A program made the translations under genes and the position numbers. A stretch of DNA of 64,000 bases, from assembly GCF_030247185.1 (NCBI RefSeq), contig NC_080571.1:234948666-235012665 (forward strand). The letters are read 5' to 3'. This document shows positions 55,966-64,000 of the stretch, piece by piece (positions within the stretch are counted from its first letter, which is position 1; the number at the start of each line of letters is the position of its first letter). The notes beneath the pieces are model-generated. The model searched no databases. It saw only the letters and a program-made list of their open reading frames with translations, and had not been told where the DNA came from. The DNA is from Malaya genurostris (Eukaryota; Arthropoda; Insecta; Diptera; Culicidae).

Positions 55966-56400
55966 ACGGTTCTCTATTGGATGGTCGTGCTTCTGCTGGT
56001 GTTTACTGTCGTGAAATGAGACTAGAGCAGTCGCGTTCACTTGGTTGATACTGTACTGTGTTCCAAGCAGAAATCTACGCTATTCTATGTGGAATACAAT
56101 CGACACTTCAGCAGAGAATCTGCGGTAAGCTTTAAAGGCTCTCAGTTCGTATGATTCACGATCGAATCTAGTTATCGCAAGTCGAACTCAAATCAAAGGC
56201 CTCTGAATTTCAAATACTGTTTACTTCTTTTGGATCCTCCCCAACTCTGGAATTACTGGAACTTAATGGTCTGAATGCGATGCATGCAAACTTGCGCTCA
56301 GACAAAGGCATTTTTATAACATTTTGAATCTGAAAATGTCAAAATGTGTACTGCATTTTCCAAGTATCATTGCATTATTCTTATCAGAGCGTGATGACAG
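55966..56400 (+). pseudogene. Degraded RNase H fragment of the same LINE family
   Basis: The nucleotide sequence follows the RNase H text of the 47-kb copy (GGTCGTGCTTCTGCTGGTGT, GTCGTGAAATGAGACTAGAG, TTCCAAGCAGAAATCTACGC), then has two deletions (after AGAATCTGCGG and after GGAATTACTGG) and ends near GTATCATTGC. It keeps the Trp before the VPG-like site (TTTTGGATC). Older than the other two copies. Confidence 0.75.
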
Positions 56401-57213
56401 TCACGTACACAGAGGGCCCTGGCTCCTCCCGAAATCAAAAACATATAATTATTTAGAGTGTCTCAGACATGTGTTACAGAAATAACAATACACTAAACGT
56501 AATGAATCGTAATACTATATCAGTTCCAGTGTTAAAAAGAGCGCACCAAGAATTAGGTACATAAGCAATCTTTGGTAACATTATTTTTTATGCTTTGGGC
56601 CCCTCCCGAAATGAAATACTGTGAACTGGCCTACGTGCTGGACATCTTTTGAGATTGATTAACTCATTGAGAAGGTTTCCCTTCCACCAAAAATTTGCTC
56701 TTTGAGAGGGATTGTCATTCCTGAAACTCCAAATTCAATAAAATGTGCGTGTGCGTAGATTTCCGTACTACTATTCACTGAACTGATATCACCCATTTTG
56801 ACTTCTTTGTTTTCTATAGAATATGTGTGAATATGGAAAATAAAACCGTTCTAACAGTTCAAACTATATATTTGGGCTTATGAGTGGTCCACTTAATTCA
56901 ACTTATTAACAAACAATGTATAATTTCCCCTGTTAACTGAGCCGTTCTCAAAACTTCCCCTATCAGAGACGAGAATGTAGTGTACATAAGATCAGTTTGA
57001 ATTTCGCACAGCATGGACGCTACTATTCAAACTGAGCCTCTTCACGCAGTGAAAATTGATTCTGTGCTCAACTGTAAATGAGCTTTCTGTGAATTTTTAT
57101 GCGTCGTTCGAAGGGCAATAATTTTAACCAAAGTTCTGCTGATTTTCTTTGCATTTGTGGTACTGAAAGATCTCCATCATCAAATGCAAGATGATTTTGA
57201 TCAAGTATGACAT
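56401..57213. other. Unassigned intronic DNA
   Basis: Two related phrases (GGCTCCTCCCGAAATCAAAA at 56430 and GGCCCCTCCCGAAATGAAAT at 56598) suggest a small decayed repeat. No gene seen. Confidence 0.4.
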
Positions 57214-57973
57214 TAGGTGCTGCCCATAAAAGACGTCACGATTTTTTTTTGGCAAAGACCCCCCTCCTATGTCACATGTCAAGAAATCAAAATAAATAAA
57301 ATTCATATCAATACATACTCAATATGTATGACAAACCATAAAAATATGAGGGAAAAATCGATTTATTACATGCTGTCTTTAGATTTAAAAAAATATCTCT
57401 AAAACTGCAAAACCATCGAAATTATTTTACTATTATTATTTTTATAATTTAACAAAAGTATTTGATTGGAATTGATGAAACATTTAAATCATCTGTTTTA
57501 ATTGTCCTAGGGGTACACAGGTTTCTTTAGCTAAGAAATAATATTTCCTTAGTGTAGCATACAGGACTGAGAAAATAAAATTCAAAACCACATCAAATCG
57601 AGATCAATGCCGAGGAAGATCACTTGTTATCTTTCCCAATAAAGAACACTTCTCATCCAGTGATCTTTAAATCACATCGATCAAAATTGGTACGGATCTT
57701 CCGTCGCACAAAATCGGTAGTGATTTTGAGCTAAAATGATTCTTGCTTCATGTAAGTTCAAGCATTGGATGATTCGATCACATATGATCAAGATAAGACG
57801 TGACATGGTCTACGCCTGAAATCGTTGATCCCCCGCTGAGGGTGAGGGTGTGAATTTGTAACTAAGGATAACGCGTGTCAATGAGACTTTTTAAAAAATC
57901 ATGGAACATTGTCTATTTTGTGAAACACCCCTCTCCCCCTCGCGGCGTGACGTCTTTTATGGACAGCCCCTTA
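57214..57973. mobile_element. MITE with GGACGTCACG-type inverted repeats
   Basis: The left end GGTGCTGCCCATAAAAGACG then TCACG (57216-57240) and the reverse complement of the right end, GGGGCTGTCCATAAAAGACG then TCACG (57971-57946), form inverted repeats with 16 identical bases in a row. TA lies outside both. C-rich stretches (ACCCCCCTCC near 57252, CCCCTCTCCCCC near 57930) lie just inside. It is 0.76 kb with no gene. Confidence 0.82.
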
Positions 57974-58402
57974 TGCATCCAATTCGAATCAACTTGTACG
58001 TACAAGCGCACGTAAAAAAAGTCTTTCGTTCCGAGATGGTTCATGTGAACCCAGCATCTCTCATCATCTCAACATAAACATACCAACGGTACTTTTCAGG
58101 AAATTCAAAATTCTGAAAGAACTTATCGAAAGTATATTTATAAAAGAACAGTTATAAAAGATAACTGCTGCTGTTCAACACCAATATTAACAGTGATTGT
58201 AATAATAGTAGTGTAGTCCAACGTCAACAGTTCGAACAAACTCAAAGGACTATCAGTGGTAGTGTTTCATGGTATGTTAATATAACATATACACAAGTGA
58301 CAATTCGAATGCCTTTAAGTTTTATTCGAAATTCACAAAGGAGACGTTCATACGTTGGCTCGGTATTAAGGTATTAAGGTTTTTTTTTTATTATACAGGT
58401 TT
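57974..58402. other. Unassigned intronic DNA
   Basis: No gene or bounded element seen. It ends in a poly(T) near 58380. Confidence 0.4.
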
Positions 58403-58880
58403 TAACCAGTGTTGGTGATTGCAGAAAATTTGACAGAAGCTGCTTGATATTTATCTACATTGCATACAACATTTTCAATCCGGTAGAAGATGCTACCAGA
58501 ACTCGTGTCTCTCAATGCATGAACCATGAGAGAATTTTTCTACATTCCTTCGCTCCACTTCAAATAAATTACATTCTGACAATGATTGGTGCTTATAATA
58601 TTTCAAAACCCTTGCGTGGAGCATTCACATACATTTTCATAGACACAACTTATACAAAGGTTATGTGCACATAGCTAGAATAAGCGGCAATAGTAAAATG
58701 ATGCTCTCGCAGTTTTCCACTGCCTGCATATAATCGGATCGCGAGACGAGAATGAGCAACCGTTTATTGCTTCAGAGAGAATCCCCGCAGCAGCGAGCTA
58801 ACCTTTGATTCTTAGATAGGTCCTCGAGAGAAATTCGCTCTCGCACTTGTGTCTATTCTATGTTAAATGAACCATGCCGG
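58403..58880 (+). repeat. Dispersed repeat, copy 2
   Basis: Pair of 12919-13461, ending in the same TATGTTAAATGAACCATGCC. It has about 50 bp (CCCCGCAGCAGCGAGCTAAC and flanks) absent from copy 1. Confidence 0.85.
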
Positions 58881-58894
58881 TTTTTTTGTTGCTG

Positions 58895-58990
58895 CGATGA
58901 TATGCGGGGTTAGGAATCGAACCCATGTGGGCTACATGAGAGTTACAGTTATTGTTAAGTCTTGTCATATTCGTCATCGTTCAGTTTAGT
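58895..58990 (-). repeat. tRNA-like box B fragment
   Basis: The minus strand has GGGTTCGATTCCTAACCCCG at about 58905-58930, a strong box B with T-arm pairing. No convincing box A lies upstream. Probably a SINE remnant. Confidence 0.4.
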
Positions 58991-59739
58991 ATGTTAGTCA
59001 CCCATCTCCGTCAAAATTAAGTTCTGTGTTATTCAGTCCATGTTTTTGTAGTGGTCGTCCCAATAAATCCTTGAGTTCTCCCTACGTCGGGATAATCTCA
59101 TACATTCTGAACACTGTCCGACAAATCCACAGACGTTGAATGTTCCCAAACAAATAGTTTAAAGTAAATTTTAAAAAAAACCTGTATTGCGAGCTATAGA
59201 ATTTATTACTTTTCAGGTTAAGTGGTTTTTGCAATAAAGGAAAATTTCATTTCCGTCATTCTAATGTTCTACCGTAACATTTATTGACATTAATTAAATT
59301 TTCCAAATAGAAAAATGAAGAAACTGAAAATGGAACCGCATATTATTTGTTTTAAATTCAGTGAAATTGTCAATGTGAATGGAATTCTTATTATGAATTT
59401 CACCCGAATGAATATAATGTTGCTCATAAAGCAGGTTTTAAAACTTTCTTGAATTTTGAATCATTTCGGAACAAAGTTAACACAGGTTTGTGCTGATTCT
59501 TAATTTTGATTTATGAACTTTATGAAGAATTGAGATCATATTCCATCTCAAAATAGTTTTCAGTAAGCTTTTGTGGAGTTTACAGTTCCAATGCGAGATT
59601 TATGGTCAAAACTGCTACTAGCATTAATTAAAAGTAAAAATATTACTTGGGACAACCTTACAGAGAAATTAAATAACTGTCAGATGGCCTTCATTGTGCT
59701 GGTTAAAAAAATCGTGGGTGTGAATATTTTTGAGTTCGC
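58991..59739. other. AT-rich intronic DNA
   Basis: Nothing recognised; the start of a short open frame at 59573 lacks a domain. Confidence 0.4.
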
Positions 59740-59975
59740 CTCGTGTACCAGAAACACTCACTACGATTCGGCTACGATATGCTGACTGTATCAAATTGTA
59801 TGTATCGTACGAAGATAATTATCTACAAAACTCTGATTAGACCGGTTATCCTCTCTTACGAGTCCTGGACAATGCTTGTGGAGGATCAATCATCTATGGT
59901 GGAGTACGGATGGGAGATGGTACGTGGAGAAGGCGAACCAAGCCTCATCCAGACGGCCAAGGTCGGGCGTTCCTA
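59740..59975 (+). pseudogene. Possible LINE reverse-transcriptase thumb relic
   Basis: The fragment KIIIYKTLIRPVILSYESWT (from about 59810), then MLVEDQ, matches the YKTLIRPVxLYGSETWT signature of RTE/jockey-like elements. Nothing upstream is clearly related. The following sequence became the target of LINE copy 2. Confidence 0.55.
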
Positions 59976-60075
59976 GAATGTCGATGAACCACCCGGTTGA
60001 AATGGCCCTCGACAATGATCCGACTGGAAACGAGTTGAATAAAGACTATAACACATGGGCTGAAAAGTCCCGGGC
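59976..60075 (+). repeat. 100-bp direct repeat flanking LINE copy 2, left
   Basis: Begins GAATGTCGATGAACCACCCG and ends CTGAAAAGTCCCGGGC, directly before the LINE 3' end. It matches 61616-61715 at about 88 of 100 positions by eye. The sequence itself continues from the LINE RT relic on its left, so the left copy is the original target. Confidence 0.88.
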
Positions 60076-61615
60076 CTATCGGGAATCAGAACTAATTGGC
60101 CCAAGTGGCACGTTCCTCTTGTTATTTGGAGATTTGTGCCTTGCCGTAGTTTCTCATCAATTTCCTGATGGGAAGGGAAGGGTAAAAGGAACACGGAAGT
60201 GAATTGTGAAGTGGGTGGGGTGAGAAAACAGCACAAAACATGAAGAAACAAATCGTCCCCGAAAGGATGCTGAACGATCTACAGGTGCCAAAATGCACAG
60301 TTAATAAAACCTTCAACCCCCGAGATGATTTAGAGATTTTACAAAAGCGACACCATTCTGCACTCCCGGAAGCATGCAAAAAGATTCACAGTATGTACGA
60401 GCAGAAGTAAATTCGGTACCCCATTAAGCATGCCAAACAATCTGCTAAATCCTATTTAAGGTGAATACAGAAAGGATTTATTCACTCCAGGAAGAACGAT
60501 TAACCCTTCTGACTATAGCTCCTTACCACATTGGGTGAGAAACGAGAGAATATCCTTTAATTTTAGCTCCGCATACACAGAATCAATCATGTATGGAGAA
60601 CCAGAAGCCCGGATACGTAGTTGTATCATTGCGGGACAGTTACATATAAGATGATATGAAGTACCCTAATCGCATTCACACAAATCACACGAATAATACT
60701 CAGTAGCCATGCGATAATTGAGTTTGCAATGTGCAGTCAGAGCTCTGACTAGAATACTGCAATGATACTTGGAAAAATGCAGTAGACATTTTGACATTTT
60801 CAGATTCAAATCTGGTAAAAATGTTTTTGCCTGAGCGCAAGTTTGCAAGCTGCGCCAGTAGCTGGCATGTTTGGATGCAGCACAAGAACGAATCTAGTGC
60901 TTCATCCAACTAGTTGAAGGTGGTAAAGCTGGTTCAGGACCAACGAAATCATTCGTTGCACCAACTCTAGCCAACTCATCAGCCCATTCATTTCCAGTAA
61001 TACCAGAATGGCCGGGTACCTATAAGAAGTAAACAGTATTTGAAATGCTGAGGTCTGCAATTTGAGATCCAGTTTCGATCACTAGAGTCGACCGTGAATC
61101 ATTCTAACTGAGTGCTTTTGAAGCTGCCTGACTGTCGGAACAAGAATAAATTCGTTTACTACAGATGCTCTGCTGAAGTGCCGATTGTATTCCACACAGA
61201 ATCGCGTAGATTTCTGCTTGGAACACAGTACAGTATCTACCAAGTGAATGAGACTGCTCCAGCCTCATTTCACGACAGTAGACACCAGCACCAGCACGAC
61301 CATTCAAAAGTGAACCGTGTTCATCAAGTTGTCCTTCCAAATAACCAGACTCAAATAACAATACTCATCCCAGGTAATCATTTGAGATTATTTGAGACCA
61401 CAAGCGAGTGTGGCTAGTAGCATAGTCTATAGGGTTACTGTTCCAAAGCCCTGTAACCTTAAGACGGTATGCACAAGATAATGCTTATTGTTTTAGGAAC
61501 ATATGTAGTGGTTTAATGCACAGCTGCACCTCTAGAGCAGCAGTAGGAGTTGTCGTGAATGCTCCTATCATTAGCGAAATTAAGACCATCCTTTGGAGAT
61601 GATTTAGCTCTGACT
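60076..61615 (-). mobile_element. 5'-truncated LINE fragment (end of RT linker, RNase H, 3' UTR), copy 2
   Basis: A minus-strand insertion of the same family as the copy at 47.2 kb, reaching about 125 bp further 5'. That extra part encodes a TPTAALE-like linker typical of the stretch between reverse transcriptase and RNase H. The 3' terminus on the minus strand is CTGATTCCCGATAG (60076), without poly(A). Perfectly placed 100-bp direct repeats flank it (59976-60075, 61616-61715). Confidence 0.87.
60530..61600 (-). pseudogene. LINE RNase H and C-terminal zinc region, copy 2
   Basis: Readable as NGRAGAGVYCREMRLEQSHS, TVFQAEIYAILCGIQSALQQ, IYSCSDSQAASKALS, SYWRSLQTC-type text and YYSCDLCECD, with frame breaks. 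The Trp before VPGHSG is TAG (near 61018), whereas copy 1 has TGA. The TAG after CDLCECD (60666-60668) is identical to copy 1, and GTSYHLICNC follows in frame. Confidence 0.83.
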
Positions 61616-61715
61616 GAATGTCGATGAACAACCTGGTAGAAATGGCCCTCGTCAATGATCCGATCGGAATCGAGTTGAATGGAGACTATAACACATCTGC
61701 TGAAAAGTCCCGGAC
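61616..61715 (+). repeat. 100-bp direct repeat flanking LINE copy 2, right
   Basis: Begins GAATGTCGATGAACAACCTG and ends CTGAAAAGTCCCGGAC. It is the same length as the left copy with no gap, as expected of a target-site duplication that has since diverged. Confidence 0.88.
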
Positions 61716-61890
61716 CTAACACATAGATGACGCTAATTTTTTTCCAGTCACCTTTTTTCACTTAGTACTAACCTTTAAAAGACAGCTGTAAATATTTCAT
61801 GATATTCCATTACATATATAGAAAATAAAGATGTGTTAAACATCAAAAATCGTGTTCTCTTTGCCTCGGAAATTTTCAGCTCTTGTGTTA

Positions 61891-63135
61891 TAAAGACTGT
61901 CCCAGAAAGTATGGACGCACTTTGATTTCGCTGTAAACAATTCACAAGTGTTAGATATTCCAATTTTATTCGATATACTAATAATATTAGACTACAAGAA
62001 CAGAATATTATTCTCAACAATTGCTACTTAGCCATTGTAGACTAGCTGACGCACCTTCTTGCGAACGTTCCTCATTAAATTCCGTACAGACTTCTTGGCG
62101 ACATGTTTCCTAAGATGTGCCTTCGTTAATGCCCAAAATTCCTCAATTGGTCGAAGTTGTGGGCAATTTGGTGGATTCATGTCTTTTGGGACGAAAGTGA
62201 CATTTTTGGTAGTAAACCATCCTACCGTTGATTTCGAGTAGTGGCAAGAAGTAAGATCTGGCCAGAAGACAACAGGATCCTTGTGGCTTCGAATCATGGG
62301 TGGAAGTCGTTTTTGTAAGCATTCCTTGATGTATATTTTGTTGTTCATTGAAGCAGTGGTGATGAAGCGTTTCGAAATCTTACCGCAGCTACAAATTGCT
62401 TGCCAGACCATAGCTTTCTTACCAAATGTTTAGACTTCAATCGATGTCTCGGACTGGTTTTACACTTACCCTTCTCGCACCGTATAATATTGTGATCCCG
62501 GCAAGGATTTGTAATCGAGTTTCACGTAGGATTCGTCGTCCATGATTATGCAGTTCAAATTTCCAGCAAGAATCGTATTATACATCTTTCGAACCCTCGG
62601 CCTGATCGATGCTTCTTGTTTCGGACTACGTTTTGGTTGTTTCTGCTTCTTATAGGTTCGAAGATTCAAATGTTCTTTAGCACGAAGAACATTTGACTTC
62701 GAAGTGCCCACTTTTTTGGCTACATCCCGAACTGAAACCTCCTTCTTTTGCTCGAACACCTTCAGTATACGTTTATCCAACTGAGGGTTAGCAGGACCTT
62801 TTTTCGACCCGTTTTCGGTTTATTCTCGAAAATGTTATCCTCACCGAACTTCCTGATTGCATTTCGCACGGCTTTTTCACTTACTCCTTCCATTTTTGCT
62901 ATCTTTCTCAGTGACAGTCCGCGTTCTGTGCACTATTTGTACCCAATTTTTCGACGTTGTTCTGCTAAAAGTCCACGCATTTCGGAACAAACTAATGAAC
63001 ACGAATAAACAACTGCACAAGTGGTTAGAGAAGAGTGTAAACAACAGGACGTAGCCATAAAAATTGACAGATTCTGAACCATTGCGAAATGGCAGCGGTT
63101 TTTGTTTGCGTCCATACTTTCCGGGACAGTCTTTA
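61891..63135 (-). mobile_element. ITmD37E-type transposon, third copy, both termini present
   Basis: Inverted repeats of about 30 bp: left AAGACTGTCCCAGAAAGTAT then GGACGC from 61893, and right GCGTCCATACTTTCCGGGAC then AGTCTT ending at 63133. TA is found at both sides (61891-61892, 63134-63135). The length of 1.24 kb is typical. This copy lets the ends of the second copy be judged. Compared with that copy it has lost about 50 bp near the transposase C-terminus (just left of 62100). Confidence 0.9.
62028..63012 (-). pseudogene. DD37E transposase pseudogene, third copy
   Basis: The N-terminal helix-turn-helix region (GLSLRKIAKMEGVSE) is near 62870-62940. The middle piece is at 62466-62780 (VSVRDVAKKVGTSKSNVLRA, then CIIMDDESYVKLD). 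The catalytic C-terminal piece is at 62028-62411 with VFWPD (Asp codon 62256-62258) and LRPIEEFWA (Glu codon 62142-62144), again 37 apart. In-frame stops after the REG of YYTVREG and in the following dozen codons separate the last two pieces. The C-terminus (RNVRKKVRQLVYNG) is intact. Confidence 0.85.
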
Positions 63136-63925
63136 TAGCCGATATATAGCAGAGGCTCGTGTGACCTACGACTGAAAGAGTAACCAGTAAACTGAAATTT
63201 AGAAAATGCCCGTAAATTGTTTTAACTATGAATATTTCACTTTCAAAAACACCAAATCAATACTGAAACATACAGTAACAAAACAGCTCATATTGTTAAA
63301 ATGTGCCACTTGAGAAATTGAGCTTTGCTATAGTTATCACATCCCAGCAAAAACATCACCACTTCCACCGGTTTCCAGAAGATATTGAGTCTCTACAGCC
63401 ATAACCATCTATTCCAGTCAGTCGTCGGTTATATGGACTGACCCCATCTTTGTCGCAATTGACGTCACCACGACGCAAACTGACTGACTGCTTGGTTGGG
63501 CACTTAGGGATTCAGCCCACACGGGTCGCTACTATTAAGTAGGCTGATTTCTGCCATTGATTATATATCGCTTACTTCGTATCATTCCACATAGCCTACT
63601 CTATAATTCTACTTGGTGATAGTTATTATGACAATGCGATGGATCGTTCAAAGCCAGCAGGCAGTCAAAGGGGTTTTTCTTTGAAGTATGAATTAACTTA
63701 TCATTTCTATTGCTGCTATATGGAAGCACTCGACTCGGTTGGGAAATGTTATATAGGTGTCAATTTGTTTGCAGTCGCGTTTACAGAGCCATCACGCACG
63801 GGCTACGCTCGGATCGCAATGAAAGGTAACGAGGCTTCATACATCCGCCATTTACCATTTACATTTACGAAGAAGTTTCCGCGAAAGCAGTAAATAAAAG
63901 TTCTTTGCTCTTCCTGTCTTCTTTG

Positions 63926-63960
<35 letters not shown>

Positions 63961-64000
63961 CAGGCGGGATTCAGCAGGACTGCGACGCTGGATATGATGG
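63136..64000. other. Right-edge unassigned DNA
   Basis: Contains GACTGACTGACT-type words near 63480 and a frame at 63639-63893 (MDRSKPAGSQRGFSLKYELT and onward) with no domain I recognise. This is followed by AATAAA (63893) and a (TC)n tract. An LTR-like end is possible but unsupported. Confidence 0.35.
63929..63958. repeat. (TC)n microsatellite
   Basis: About 15 TC units preceded by TTCTTCCTGTCTTCTTTGTC. Confidence 0.95.

Noticed and set aside
63136..64000. Possible LTR retrotransposon terminus at the right edge
   Set aside because: AATAAA and a pyrimidine tract are present, but there is no paired repeat, primer-binding site or coding sequence in view.

Overview
The window is eukaryotic, AT-rich and dominated by mobile elements. 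It holds (TA)-flanked ITmD37E-type and mariner transposons, LINEs with RNase H, tRNA-derived short repeats, long microsatellites and a very abundant composite repeat. The one clear host gene is a T-box transcription factor of the Tbx20 (midline/H15) subfamily with large introns. This combination, DD37E transposons above all, suggests a mosquito, probably culicine. The species cannot be read from the sequence.

Host gene: two exons of the T-box gene lie on the minus strand. One (43884-44128) encodes the C-terminal half of the T-box. The last (42743-43247) encodes the C-terminal tail. They join through a canonical 636-nt phase-2 intron. The front half of the T-box is not visible between 44129 and 64000, so either an intron of at least 19.9 kb runs off the right edge or the exon was missed. 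Everything right of 44129 is then probably intronic; everything left of about 42.4 kb is 3' intergenic. Four GC-richer, repeat-poor islands (about 6.1-8.4, 13.5-15.2, 21.7-23.1 and 49.3-51.8 kb) are candidate regulatory DNA.

Mobile elements, left to right: a LINE ORF1 relic (2.7-3.6 kb); a MITE (3.7-4.8); an ITmD37E transposon split by a nested MITE (8.8-11.05); a truncated ITmD37E plus LINE ORF1 relic inside a 152-bp direct repeat (16.7-19.3); a block bounded by 16-bp inverted repeats (24.97-27.19); an internally deleted mariner (27.2-28.1); a 1.7-kb foldback (29.66-31.39); an apparently intact two-ORF LINE (32.8-38.4); RNase H-encoding LINE fragments inserted in a minisatellite (47.2-48.75) and near the right end (60.1-61.6), each flanked by a 100-190-bp direct repeat; a further degraded fragment (56 kb); a tRNA-like gene (55.6); a MITE (57.2-58.0); and a third ITmD37E with both inverted repeats (61.9-63.1). 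Copies of a composite repeat with a period of about 156-159 bp occur throughout.

The strongest leads are the long direct repeats that exactly bound three retro-insertions, the in-frame stop shared by two independent LINE insertions, the nested transposon whose removal restores the frame, the giant foldback, and the near-complete LINE with an 8-nt ORF1/ORF2 overlap. I see no CRISPR array, operon or virus-like gene. All assignments come from reading the sequence; no database search was run.
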